A stretch of 64,000 nt of DNA, from positions 1 through 64,000 of the forward strand of contig NZ_RHOO01000002.1 of the NCBI RefSeq assembly GCF_003946555.1. Direction: 5' to 3'. Positions 27,262 to 35,364 of this stretch are shown here, in pieces. Below the pieces are notes generated by a model. It ran no database searches and was not told the DNA's origin. It saw only the letters and a program-made list of their open reading frames with translations. The position numbers and the translations under genes were made by a program. The DNA comes from Companilactobacillus hulinensis. Lineage in GTDB: Bacteria; Bacillota; Bacilli; Lactobacillales; Lactobacillaceae. The stretch's first letter is position 1; each line of letters starts with the position of its first letter.

Positions 27262-28554
27262 ATGATGACCCCGTTGGATGACAAGAGTCGATTACCAGTA
27301 CGAGATATTATGTGTATAGATTGTAAGAGCTTTTTTGCAAGTACTGAAGCAATTCGTCGAGGAGAGTATCCATTGGCTGCAAAGATAGCGGTTCTTTCAC
27401 GTTCAGAGTCTCAGGGTGGTCTGATTTTAGCTGCTTCTCCTGATACGAAGAGAGACTATGGTGTTAAATTGGGAACACGAAAATATGAAATCAAACCAGA
27501 TATGGATATTGAATTGGTTGCTCCGCATATGGGCGATTACATAAAACTAAATTATCGAATCAGCAAAATCATTCAGCAATTTACTGATGAACAACATACC
27601 TATACTTACTCAATCGATGAGTTGTTGGCAGATTTTACCAAAAGCCATGCACTTTTTGGAACAAATGATGAAATTGCATTTAAGATTCAAGAGAAGATTT
27701 TTAAGGAAACTGGAATAGTAACGACTATTGGAATGGGACCCAATCCACTTATGGCAAAACTAGCCTTAGATAATGCAGCTAAAGAAAAGGCTCCATGGCG
27801 TGCTTATTGGGGATATGATGATGTGCCTAATACAGTTTGGAAGATTGATAATTTAACTGATTTTTGGTCGATTGGAACCAAAACAGCTGAAAAATTGGAA
27901 CGAATTGGTATTCATTCAATTTATGATTTGGCACATGCTGATAGGAAAAAGCTCCAAGAAAAATTTGGAGTTTTGGGAGATGCTTTGTACTTCCATAGTT
28001 GGGGAATAGATTATTCTGATTTGGCAAAAAGATACGTTCCCAGAGCCGAAAACAAAGGTTATGGCAATGGACAGGTTTTGATGCGTGACTATGCAGTTAA
28101 AGAAGATATAGAAACAGTTTTATTTGAAATATCTGATCAGGTTGCTACGAGACTTAGAAAACATGAGGTTTTAGGTGAAGTTATTGGTATTCAAGTAGGA
28201 TTTTCTGAACCCAACGAAAAGGGTCAACGAGGGTGGAGTGCTCAAACAAAGATTGATCCAACTAATGCTACAGATGACTTTATTAGGGCAGTCAAATATT
28301 TGTTTGAAAAACGCTGGCAAGGAGAGCCATTACGTAATTTGAGTGTTAGAGTTAATCGAATTAGTAAGATGAACAACTTTCAGATGTCTTTGTTTGACGA
28401 TGAGAAGCATCATGAGGCCAATTTACGGCTTGAACATACGATTGACCAAATTAGAAATAAATACGGTTATAAGTCAATTGTTCGCGGCTACAGTAAGACT
28501 AAAGCTGGTACAGCAATAAGCCGTTCAACATTGGTTGGAGGACATCAAGCATAA
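27262..28554 (+). CDS. Y-family DNA polymerase (UmuC/YqjW type)
   Basis: A 430-residue translesion polymerase. Catalytic motifs are CIDCKSFFAS (first Asp, with the steric-gate region) and YSIDELLADF (the usual SxDE motif), followed by an HhH thumb (TDFWSIGTKTAEKLERIGI) and a little-finger domain. It copies past damaged bases during SOS. Start by ATG 27262 or 27265; the frame is also open to GTG 27253. A LexA box is 113 bp upstream. The next gene follows by 14 bp and is probably co-transcribed. Confidence 0.95.
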   Translation: MMTPLDDKSRLPVRDIMCIDCKSFFASTEAIRRGEYPLAAKIAVLSRSESQGGLILAASPDTKRDYGVKLGTRKYEIKPDMDIELVAPHMGDYIKLNYRISKIIQQFTDEQHTYTYSIDELLADFTKSHALFGTNDEIAFKIQEKIFKETGIVTTIGMGPNPLMAKLALDNAAKEKAPWRAYWGYDDVPNTVWKIDNLTDFWSIGTKTAEKLERIGIHSIYDLAHADRKKLQEKFGVLGDALYFHSWGIDYSDLAKRYVPRAENKGYGNGQVLMRDYAVKEDIETVLFEISDQVATRLRKHEVLGEVIGIQVGFSEPNEKGQRGWSAQTKIDPTNATDDFIRAVKYLFEKRWQGEPLRNLSVRVNRISKMNNFQMSLFDDEKHHEANLRLEHTIDQIRNKYGYKSIVRGYSKTKAGTAISRSTLVGGHQA

Positions 28555-28568
28555 GGTAGTGGTATTTT

Positions 28569-28916
28569 TTGTTAAAAGAGTCTAGAGAATTGATTGAAAA
28601 TTTTGATAAGCATTTTTTGAGAAAGTATAGATGGAGATATCATTTGTTGATTGTAGATAATCATTTATTCGATTGTTATGGTTTCTTTTTGCAAGCAAAT
28701 AAGGATAATGAAAAACTAGTTCATAGTTATGATCTATTGCAAATTCCACATGATACTGAATTATATATGCAAGTGTTGGGTGACTTAAAAGCACATACGC
28801 AATTGACGATTGAATATCGTGATACACATAATTTGGTACATCCTGGGAAGGACATTATGCGTGATTTGATGCATGGTCATAACGTAGATACTAGATATAA
28901 GTCGGATAACCTCTAG
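28569..28916 (+). CDS. Hypothetical protein downstream of the polymerase
   Basis: A 115-residue soluble protein with many His and aromatic residues (KYRWRYHLLIVDNHLFDCYG). I do not recognise the family. It follows the polymerase by 14 bp and starts with TTG at 28569 after a weak AGGTAGTGG, so it is probably the second gene of the SOS unit. No membrane segment or signal peptide. The His-rich C-terminus (DLMHGHNVDTR) shows no known metal motif. Confidence 0.65.
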   Translation: MLKESRELIENFDKHFLRKYRWRYHLLIVDNHLFDCYGFFLQANKDNEKLVHSYDLLQIPHDTELYMQVLGDLKAHTQLTIEYRDTHNLVHPGKDIMRDLMHGHNVDTRYKSDNL

Positions 28917-29008
28917 ATTATTTTTCAGGAAAAATAATTTACTAGATTGATTCTTTCTGTAAAGAATATCTAAGAATAAATAAGAACTGGGTAATAGCGA
29001 GCATTTGT

Positions 29009-29068
29009 TGAAAACGTTTTACAAAAATGTGCCAAAATATTTGACAAATTTATGAAAACGGTTAATAT
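29009..29068 (+). promoter_or_regulatory. Promoter flanked by two cre-like sites
   Basis: TTGACA (29041-29046) and TAATAT (29063-29068) form a promoter with a 16-base spacer. TGAAAACGTTTTAC at 29009-29022 and TGAAAACGGTTAAT at 29053-29066 resemble the CcpA cre consensus, each with two mismatches. One lies upstream and one covers the spacer and -10. Confidence 0.5.
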
Positions 29069-29101
29069 TAGGTACTATTAACTATTGAGGAGGTAAGCAA
29101 G

Positions 29102-29227
29102 ATGAAATATCAAGTAACTTTAAATACAGATACTCAATTGTTTACCGTTTACGAAAAAAACAATACAAATGTTTTTGCTAACGGTAAGACAATTGAAGAA
29201 GCCGTCGGCAAACTGCAAAAAGCTTAA
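29102..29227 (+). CDS. 41-residue conserved-looking small protein
   Basis: ATG 29102 follows a perfect GAGGAGG by six bases. The peptide starts MKYQVTLNTDTQLFTVYEK and ends in a helix (TIEEAVGKLQKA). It is soluble and looks like a small alpha/beta protein, with two or three strands and a C-terminal helix. It has its own promoter with cre-like sites and its own terminator, so it is a genuine monocistronic gene. Function unknown. Confidence 0.75.
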   Translation: MKYQVTLNTDTQLFTVYEKNNTNVFANGKTIEEAVGKLQKA

Positions 29228-29242
29228 GTAAACAGGAAATAT

Positions 29243-29285
29243 AAAGCAATTCAAGTTATTTAAAAGCTTGAATTGCTTTTTTTTT
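29243..29285 (+). terminator. Terminator of the small gene
   Basis: AAAGCAATTCAAG (29243-29255) pairs perfectly with CTTGAATTGCTTT (29267-29279), followed by T residues. Confidence 0.9.
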
Positions 29286-29311
29286 ACACATTATTATTTC
29301 ACACATAGTAA

Positions 29312-29340
29312 TTGACACAGCATAATAGTGTGTATTATTA
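29312..29340 (+). promoter_or_regulatory. Promoter of the ABC transporter operon
   Basis: TTGACA at 29312-29317, 17 bases, then TTATTA (29335-29340). The region is full of TATTAT and GTGTGT repeats, so a regulator site could overlap, but none is clear. Confidence 0.45.
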
Positions 29341-29382
29341 TGTATTAGAAATAAATAAGTAAAATTAATAGAGGATAATAAG

Positions 29383-30291
29383 ATGGATGCGATTACTGTT
29401 AAACACGTGAAAAAAAGTTTTGGAGATCATTCAGTATTGAAGGACATGAATCTTACAGTGAAACGTGGAGAGATTTTTACTTTACTTGGAGAAAATGGTT
29501 CTGGTAAGTCAACGCTTATCAATATTCTGACAACAATCAGTTTGGCTGATGATGGGGATGTGCAAATTCTGGGTCATCCGGTAGTGAGTGATGCTGGTCT
29601 AATACGGGAGAATATCAGTTTGAATTCTCAGACCGTGACTTTAGATGAAGAGTTCACAGGATATCAGAACTTGCTAATAATTGCCGAACTTAGATCACTA
29701 AAAAATGCTAAGGCTGAAATCAAACAAATTTCTGAAAGATTGGATTTGACAAGTTTCTTGAACAAGAAAGTAGGTAAATATTCAGGTGGTATGAAACGTC
29801 GTTTGGATATTGCAATGTCATTATTGGGGGATCCAGAAATTATTTTCTTAGATGAGCCCACAACTGGTGTTGATCCTAAAAATAGGGTTGAACTATGGAA
29901 TATTATTAGAGAAATAAGAGATTCTGGAAAAACAGTTTTTTTAACCACACAATATCTTGATGAAGCAGACAAATTATCAGATCATATTGGATTCTTGAAT
30001 GATGGAAAGATCGTATTATACGGAACTCCGGATGAGATCAAGCAAAATGCCAGACAGTTTGTTCAGATCAATGTTGATTCGTCGAACATGAATTTGATCG
30101 ATCTTCCTGAAGGAATGGTGGTTTCTAAAAACAATAAAGGGACTAATTTTATTATTGATGAAAGAAATACTGATATGTGCATAAAGATATTGATCAATGA
30201 GAATGTATCTATTAACAGCGTAGTGCCGCAGGATAATAGCCTGGAAGAAGTATTTTTAGATATTACAAAACTTGATAGTGAGGGTAATTAA
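29383..30291 (+). CDS. ABC-2 type transporter, ATP-binding subunit
   Basis: A 302-residue ATPase of the DrrA/daunorubicin-resistance type. Walker A GENGSGKST, signature YSGGMKRR, Walker B IIFLDEPTTGVD and the switch His region FLTTQYLDEADKLSDH (with Q replacing the usual H in T-T-H) are visible; the C-terminal 80 residues form the regulatory extension typical of this family. Its stop is two bases before the permease start. Probable exporter of drugs, lipids or peptides. MarR and GNAT genes follow. Confidence 0.92.
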   Translation: MDAITVKHVKKSFGDHSVLKDMNLTVKRGEIFTLLGENGSGKSTLINILTTISLADDGDVQILGHPVVSDAGLIRENISLNSQTVTLDEEFTGYQNLLIIAELRSLKNAKAEIKQISERLDLTSFLNKKVGKYSGGMKRRLDIAMSLLGDPEIIFLDEPTTGVDPKNRVELWNIIREIRDSGKTVFLTTQYLDEADKLSDHIGFLNDGKIVLYGTPDEIKQNARQFVQINVDSSNMNLIDLPEGMVVSKNNKGTNFIIDERNTDMCIKILINENVSINSVVPQDNSLEEVFLDITKLDSEGN

Positions 30292-30292
30292 G

Positions 30293-31075
30293 ATGCAATC
30301 GATCAAACAATTAATGGTTTTAACTAAAAGAATTTTGAAGCAAAACTTAACTAATGTTGATACGGTTATTACAGTGATTCTAATGCCGTTGTTCATGCTG
30401 ATGTTTTTCGTATATGTTTTGGGCGGCAACATTGCAATAAGTGGTGTTAATGCGTCCACTGGTGAATATTTGAAATATGCTTTACCAGGCTTCTTGTTGG
30501 TGGCCATGGCTATGGGGTCGGCTTACACTGCTGTCCGTATCAATTTGGATAAGACAAAAGGGTTCTTAAAACGTCTACATTCCCTACCTATTAAACGTTG
30601 GGTAATACTCGGGTCACATGTATTAGCATCAGTGATTTTTATGATTATAAGTGAATCAGTAGTACTAGTTGCTGGATTTGTAATGGGCTATCGTCCAGAT
30701 TTATCTGTGGGAAATTTTGCATTATTTGTATTAGTCTCACTGTTGTTTGCATTCACGATCACATTAATAGCAATCCCATTTTCTTTGAAAGCAAGCAGTA
30801 TAGAGTCGGCTGGGGGCTTCTCGTATATAATTCTGATGTTACTGTTTGTAAGTTCTGCGTTTATACCCATGGATGGGATGGTCAGACCAGTAAGGTGGTT
30901 TGCTGAAAATCAGCCAATGACAGCACTTGTAGGCATAACGAGAGATTTATTGAACAATAATTTTTCAATTACTTCCTCAAACTTTTTACAATCTCTTGTA
31001 TGGTTGGTTGGATTGATTATTTTGTTTAGTTATTTGTCATATCGGAGATATAAGATGTTTTCCGTTAAATTGTAA
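30293..31075 (+). CDS. ABC-2 type transporter, permease subunit
   Basis: A 260-residue membrane protein with six helices of the ABC-2 (DrrB-like) fold. The first helix follows VDTVITVILMPLFMLMFFVY, and the conserved region before the last helices reads SSAFIPMDGMVRPVRWFAENQP, with the typical P-x-W-x-x-x-x-x-P arrangement. ATG 30293 has GAGGG seven bases upstream, within the end of the ATPase gene. It pairs with that ATPase to form an export complex. A terminator follows, so the MarR gene is transcribed separately. Confidence 0.92.
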   Translation: MQSIKQLMVLTKRILKQNLTNVDTVITVILMPLFMLMFFVYVLGGNIAISGVNASTGEYLKYALPGFLLVAMAMGSAYTAVRINLDKTKGFLKRLHSLPIKRWVILGSHVLASVIFMIISESVVLVAGFVMGYRPDLSVGNFALFVLVSLLFAFTITLIAIPFSLKASSIESAGGFSYIILMLLFVSSAFIPMDGMVRPVRWFAENQPMTALVGITRDLLNNNFSITSSNFLQSLVWLVGLIILFSYLSYRRYKMFSVKL

Positions 31076-31079
31076 TTGG

Positions 31080-31110
31080 AGCTGTGATGAAATTCATCAC
31101 AGCTTTTTTA
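31080..31110 (+). terminator. ABC operon terminator
   Basis: AGCTGTGATG aaatt... CATCACAGCT, then six T. Its T run is the start of the operator palindrome at 31107. Confidence 0.88.
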
Positions 31111-31146
31111 TCATTTTTAGTTGTAATTGCAACTAAAAATGATAAA
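31107..31146. promoter_or_regulatory. 40-bp palindrome, probable MarR operator
   Basis: TTTATCATTTTTAGTTG (31107-31123) and its exact complement (31130-31146) surround a six-base centre. It lies 40 bp before the MarR start. The perfect inner core TTAGTTG-N6-CAACTAA has the size of a MarR-family operator. Confidence 0.7.
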
Positions 31147-31186
31147 ATGAATTCCATTAGATAATTAAAAATTGGAAGGTGAAAGT

Positions 31187-31639
31187 TTGGAAGATATTTT
31201 GAGACCAATAGGTATTATTGCTAGGTCATTAGATTCTATTAGTAATATTGAATTTAAAGAAGTTGATCTGACTAGAGGACAATATTTGTATTTAGTCAGG
31301 GTATGCGAAAATCCTGGCATTATTTTGGAAAGACTTGCCAATTTAATTAAAGTTGATAAAACGACTGCAGCCAGGGCAGTACAAAAGTTAGAAAGAAATG
31401 GCATACTGGAACGTCGAGAAGATGCTGTCAATAAAAAAATCAAGAAAATATATCCAACTAAAAAAGGAAAAGAAATTTATCCATTTATTAAAAAGGAAAA
31501 TGAATATTCAAATTCAGTGGCATTAAAAGGCTTCAATGAAGAAGAACAAGCACAAATTTACGATTTATTAATGCGTGTTCAGAACAATGTTGAGGATGAT
31601 TGGGACTATGTTAAAAGTGGACATAAGAGGAGTTATTAA
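31187..31639 (+). CDS. MarR-family transcriptional regulator
   Basis: A 150-residue winged-helix repressor. The helix-turn-helix covers LERLANLIKVDKTTAARAVQ and the wing is LERREDAVNKKIKKIYPTKKG, both standard for MarR. The N- and C-terminal helices form the dimer interface. Start TTG 31187 follows GGAAGGTG; the TTG at 31172 overlaps that site. It overlaps the GNAT gene by one base. It probably represses itself through the 40-bp palindrome and may control the neighbouring ABC exporter. Confidence 0.93.
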   Translation: MEDILRPIGIIARSLDSISNIEFKEVDLTRGQYLYLVRVCENPGIILERLANLIKVDKTTAARAVQKLERNGILERREDAVNKKIKKIYPTKKGKEIYPFIKKENEYSNSVALKGFNEEEQAQIYDLLMRVQNNVEDDWDYVKSGHKRSY

Positions 31640-32151
31640 TGATAGAGATAAAAGCTTGTACTATCGAGGATTTAAAAGAATTACAGAATATTAGTCGTCA
31701 GACATTTAAAGAGACGTTCGATGATACAAATACTCAAGAGGATATGAAGGAATACTTAGATGAAGCATACAATGATGATATTTTGTCGATGGAATTGAAT
31801 AATCCGGATTCAAGATTCTATTTCTTATATAAAGATAATGAGATTGCCGCTTATCTAAAATTAAATTTGAATGGTAATACTTTGGATTATGATCAAGATA
31901 ATTCAATGGAATTACAGCGTATCTATGTGTTGAATAAGTTTCAACGACAAGGTTTTGGCAAGAAACTTTACGAAAAAACATTGGATGTCGCAAAACAAAT
32001 GAGTAGGAGTAGTATTTGTTTAGGTGTCTGGGAATATAATTACGGCGCACAAAAGTTTTATAAAAGTATGGGTTTTGATAAAGTTGGAGCACATAATTTC
32101 CAATTAGGAACACAAGCTCAAACTGACTTTATATTTGCAAAAAGAATTTAA
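31639..32151 (+). CDS. GNAT-family N-acetyltransferase
   Basis: A 170-residue acetyltransferase. The acetyl-CoA loop is QRIYVLNKFQRQGFGKKL (Q/RxxGxG/A form Q-R-Q-G-F-G), and the C-terminal core LGVWEYNYGAQKFYKSMGF is typical of the RimI/PaiA-like subgroup. It is translationally coupled to the MarR gene (TAATG overlap, AAGAGGAG before it). Substrate unknown; the context suggests detoxification or a polyamine-like target. Confidence 0.93.
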   Translation: MIEIKACTIEDLKELQNISRQTFKETFDDTNTQEDMKEYLDEAYNDDILSMELNNPDSRFYFLYKDNEIAAYLKLNLNGNTLDYDQDNSMELQRIYVLNKFQRQGFGKKLYEKTLDVAKQMSRSSICLGVWEYNYGAQKFYKSMGFDKVGAHNFQLGTQAQTDFIFAKRI

Positions 32152-32162
32152 CGGGGGCAATT

Positions 32163-32882
32163 ATGCAAAAGAATATTATTGTAGATAAAGAATTTTGGGA
32201 TTTATTTCCAGATGGACAAATCAATATTTTAACTTTGAATAAGATTGATAATCATGTTGATGAAAAAGATGATACTTATTTTGAAGGATTATTAAAGGAT
32301 GCATCAACTGAAGCACATAAATTTTTGACTAATGATACTTTTAGATTGAATGATGTCGTCAATGAGTGGCGTGAAGCTTTGCATAAGTTTAAGACGAAAA
32401 AGGGAGCACGGTCATCCATTGAAGCTTTACTGAAACGTGTCGATCAAGGCAAAGAGTTTTCTCCAATCAATCCATTGGTTGATATTTATAATAGCGTTTC
32501 ATTGGAGTTTGCATCGCCATGTGGTGGTGAAGACTTAGAGAAAATGGATGGAGATCTTCATCTAGGAATGGCTCGTGGTGGAGAATCATTCAAACCACTT
32601 GGTGCTGACGAGGATTCACCAGCCCTTGAAGGAGAAATAATTTATTACGATAATACCGGTGCCATCTGTCGGTGCCTTAATTGGCGTGAAGCGCAAAGAA
32701 CAATGTTGACGGAAGATACTACCAATGCGGTCATGGTAATTGAATCTATTAATGCTGTTCAGTCAAAACGTGCTGATGAAGCAGTTAAAAAATTGAAGTC
32801 ATTAACAGATAAGTATTTTGAAATCGATAGTAAGATGCAAAAGTTGAATGTCGATAATCCTAGTGTGGTAGTGGAATATTAA
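32163..32882 (+). CDS. B3/4-domain protein
   Basis: A 239-residue protein made of a free-standing B3/B4 domain, the module used for editing in phenylalanyl-tRNA synthetase beta chains. The key segment is NPLVDIYNSVSLEFASPCGG followed by a GDLHLGMARGGE turn and GEIIYYDN-GAICRCLNWRE, which matches stand-alone B3/4 proteins. These may edit mischarged tRNA or bind amino acids, but the role is not proved. ATG follows AACGGGGG. It is 11 bp from the GNAT stop and probably in the same operon; a terminator follows. Confidence 0.85.
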   Translation: MQKNIIVDKEFWDLFPDGQINILTLNKIDNHVDEKDDTYFEGLLKDASTEAHKFLTNDTFRLNDVVNEWREALHKFKTKKGARSSIEALLKRVDQGKEFSPINPLVDIYNSVSLEFASPCGGEDLEKMDGDLHLGMARGGESFKPLGADEDSPALEGEIIYYDNTGAICRCLNWREAQRTMLTEDTTNAVMVIESINAVQSKRADEAVKKLKSLTDKYFEIDSKMQKLNVDNPSVVVEY

Positions 32883-32887
32883 TAATG

Positions 32888-32919
32888 GTGATTAATCCTT
32901 GTGGTTAATCACTTTTTTT
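32888..32919 (+). terminator. Terminator of the marR operon
   Basis: GTGATTAA tccttgtgg TTAATCAC, followed by seven T. Confidence 0.88.
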
Positions 32920-32946
32920 GCGTAATTTCATATTGAAGTAAATTGA

Positions 32947-33618
32947 TTGGAAAAATGTGATTACGTGAAATTAGAAATGATGTCCAAATCAAGAATATTT
33001 AAATTTGATAACAAACAAGTGAGGGTACACAGGATTATAAATTGTGAATATGAGATTTGGGTTCAAAAAAATAGTCAAGAGTCTAGGAATATTTTAAAAA
33101 TGTTAGAAATTATGCTTCCACAACTTAAACAGTATGATATGCCAAAATTTGTGATTGTCGAACGTAATCTTTTGGGTGAAAATGGAATGTCAGCATATGA
33201 AAAGAATTCTGATATAATTTTTATTGATGATAAATTAAGTTCATTTAAGAAAGTCGAAAAAATTCTTAGTGATGGGTATTTTGTTGCTAATGATTTTAAA
33301 GGCGTGCTAGTGCATGAATTAACACATAAAAGATATTGGGATATTATCAAAAATATGTACAACAAAAGTCATGGCAAGTATAATGACCTTGCAGAAGTTA
33401 AGATGATTGTTGATGAACCAATAATTAAGTACATAAAAGATCAACAATTAAATGACATTTCTTATTTGCATCGAATTAGTGAGAATACAGTTATTAGTTG
33501 GAAATACACTGGTTCAATAAATGAGTTGGTTGCTGAAATAGAAGTTAATGAGAATATAGACGATAAAAAATTAGTGTCTCTTATAAAGGAGTTGTTAAAT
33601 TATGGATATAATGGCTAA
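32947..33618 (+). CDS. Phage minor-head-like protein fragment with HELTH motif
   Basis: A protein of up to 223 residues with a zinc-protease-like H-E-L-T-H motif near residue 124, preceded by FIDDKL and GYFVANDFKG. This layout (KFVIVERN, display of a folded sheet, then HExxH) resembles the C-terminal domain of phage minor capsid proteins of the SPP1 gp7 group, without their large N-terminal part. The start (TTG 32947) has no good ribosome binding site, which fits a truncated relic. The 64-residue gene that follows overlaps it. It could also be an independent metalloprotease. Confidence 0.55.
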   Translation: MEKCDYVKLEMMSKSRIFKFDNKQVRVHRIINCEYEIWVQKNSQESRNILKMLEIMLPQLKQYDMPKFVIVERNLLGENGMSAYEKNSDIIFIDDKLSSFKKVEKILSDGYFVANDFKGVLVHELTHKRYWDIIKNMYNKSHGKYNDLAEVKMIVDEPIIKYIKDQQLNDISYLHRISENTVISWKYTGSINELVAEIEVNENIDDKKLVSLIKELLNYGYNG

Positions 33619-33796
33619 AGGTCCTAAGGAATATATTGAATATTTTGATAAGGTGTTACCTTGGGTAGACCATGTTGAATTTCCTAAAGATGATTTTTAT
33701 GAATTAGTTACTCTTAAAGAGGAAACACCTCAGGAGATAAAAGATTTATTTGATAAATTGGAACCAAAATTAAGAAATACTGAGTGGAAAAGATAA
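33602..33796 (+). CDS. Small acidic protein coupled to the HELTH protein
   Basis: A 64-residue protein beginning MDIMAKGPKEYIEYFDKVLP, mostly helical and acidic (VDHVEFPKDDFYELV). It overlaps the previous gene by 17 bp and has AAAGGAG ten bases before ATG 33602. Small genes of this kind follow minor-head genes in some phages, which supports a joint phage origin. A toxin-antitoxin style pairing is also possible but nothing in the sequence proves it. A terminator follows. Confidence 0.55.
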   Translation: MDIMAKGPKEYIEYFDKVLPWVDHVEFPKDDFYELVTLKEETPQEIKDLFDKLEPKLRNTEWKR

Positions 33797-33813
33797 TAGC
33801 CTTCATTACTAGA

Positions 33814-33853
33814 AATGGCGCACAATCAAAAAAGATTGAGTGCTATTTTTTTT
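33814..33853 (+). terminator. Terminator
   Basis: AATGGCGCACAATC aaaaaa GATTGAGTGCTATT with two mismatched or wobble pairs, then eight T. Confidence 0.75.
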
Positions 33854-33961
33854 GCCAATAATCATGCTCAAAAAGCATTACAAACCATAATAAGTAAGTA
33901 TTTTACATTCATATTTTTCGTCTGTATGATAATCGTAATGAATGAAAGAGGAGTACTTAAT

Positions 33962-34552
33962 ATGATGTCTGAACATGAAAAACTATTGGCTGGTCAAGAT
34001 TATGATTATCGTGATCCAGAATTACAATCGATGATTAAAAGATGTAAGAGTTTATTACAAACCATTAATACATCGAGTGATGTTGAAGAACGGGCAGAAT
34101 CAATCAAGGAGTTATTTGGTAAATCAGGTAATAATCTGACTATTAATGGGACATTCAGTGCAGTTTATGGAACTCATATATCTGTTGGTGATGATGTTTT
34201 TATTAATGGAAACTGTACATTTCAAGATTCCAATTTAATTACGTTAGGTAATCGTGTAATTATTGCACCAGATACTAAGCTATATTGTGGTGAACATGCT
34301 TTGGATGCTACTAAACGTTTTGGAACACGTCCGGATGGAAGCAAGTATCTGGTCACATATACTCAACCGATCACTATTGGCGATGATGTTTGGATCGGTG
34401 GAAATGTGACTATTATCGGCAGTGTACATATCGGCAATAATGTAATAGTTGGTGCTGGAGCCGTTGTTACTAAAGATGTTCCAGATAATACCGTTGTCGG
34501 TGGCGTACCAGCCAAAACTATCAAGTCATTAGCACCTCTGAATCAAGATTAA
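33962..34552 (+). CDS. Sugar O-acetyltransferase (maltose/galactoside type)
   Basis: A 196-residue acetyl-CoA-dependent acetyltransferase with an N-terminal helical cap (MMSEHEKLLAGQDYDYRDPE) and a left-handed beta-helix built of hexapeptides (ITIGDDVWIGGNVTIIGSV). The catalytic His is in LYCGEHALD. It transfers acetyl to sugars such as maltose or galactosides. The frame is open to 33815, but ATG 33962 has GAGGAG nine bases upstream and is where the family starts. Single gene or first of two with the following ABM-domain gene, 14 bp away. Confidence 0.92.
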   Translation: MMSEHEKLLAGQDYDYRDPELQSMIKRCKSLLQTINTSSDVEERAESIKELFGKSGNNLTINGTFSAVYGTHISVGDDVFINGNCTFQDSNLITLGNRVIIAPDTKLYCGEHALDATKRFGTRPDGSKYLVTYTQPITIGDDVWIGGNVTIIGSVHIGNNVIVGAGAVVTKDVPDNTVVGGVPAKTIKSLAPLNQD

Positions 34553-34566
34553 AGGGGATTATAGTG

Positions 34567-35238
34567 ATGATAAAAATAGCTCAGGAACCACTTTTCAGAT
34601 TATTTAAATTAAGAATCAAATCCGATAGTAAGGATTCCTTCACAGAAGTGGGAAGGAATAATCTGCTTACATCTATAAAAAATGAGCCTGGAACAATGGC
34701 TATGTATACTGGTCATATAGATGATAATGGAACAGACAACCGTGTTCTCGAATTGTATAAGGATCAAGCTAATTACCAGATCCATGCAGATTCTCCACAA
34801 TTTGCAGATTTTAAAAGAGTAGCAAGTAGTGCAGTGGTGGAGCAATCACAAATTCCTATGACACCATTATTATTAGTAGAACAAGGTCCAGAATTGTGTT
34901 CAATATCGCCTAAGGATATGATTGTTCGCTTAATAGAAACTGAAGTTGATTCAGATAAAATGGCTGATTATAAGTCATTAATGAAATCTGAAATAAGACA
35001 AGCTATTGTAGAAGATAAGGGATTATTAGTTACTTATCTAGGTAAAGATAATAATCAAAATCAAAAACTGATTCTGTTTGAGGTGTACAATACTGAAGCA
35101 AATTACCAGAAACATCTTCAATCAAATCATTTTCAGAAGTTTCAACAGGATAGTAAAAGTATGATTACGAAACAGGAAAATATTAAAATACATGCAGATG
35201 CCATGGTAAATCAGGGTCAGATGTTATATGAAAGATAA
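34567..35238 (+). CDS. Two-domain antibiotic-biosynthesis-monooxygenase-like protein
   Basis: A 223-residue protein with two ferredoxin-like ABM domains. Each has the N-terminal strand (LFRLFKLRI; MIVRLIETEV), a central TMAMYTG / LLVTYLG strand, and an E-(L/V)-Y-x-x-(Q/E)-A-NYQ-x-H motif (ELYKDQANYQIHADS; EVYNTEANYQKHLQS), which shows the duplication clearly. Such proteins may be quinol monooxygenases or haem or ligand-binding proteins. ATG 34567 is chosen over GTG 34564 by spacing to AAGGGG. The exact reaction is unknown. Confidence 0.82.
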   Translation: MIKIAQEPLFRLFKLRIKSDSKDSFTEVGRNNLLTSIKNEPGTMAMYTGHIDDNGTDNRVLELYKDQANYQIHADSPQFADFKRVASSAVVEQSQIPMTPLLLVEQGPELCSISPKDMIVRLIETEVDSDKMADYKSLMKSEIRQAIVEDKGLLVTYLGKDNNQNQKLILFEVYNTEANYQKHLQSNHFQKFQQDSKSMITKQENIKIHADAMVNQGQMLYER

Positions 35239-35364
35239 TGTAAATAACTTCCAATTGGTATATTAATTGCCGATTGGAGGCTATTTATTTTGGGGTAAGG
35301 TTGCGCTTACATGTGTAGTTCGATAAAGTGGAAGAGTAATCTTTAAAATTGAGGAGTTATTAAT

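Noticed and set aside
32947-33796. Toxin-antitoxin call for the HELTH protein and its small partner
   Set aside because: Overlap and size would fit, but no toxin motif, no autoregulatory operator and a phage-like resemblance favour another origin. Left as an alternative only.
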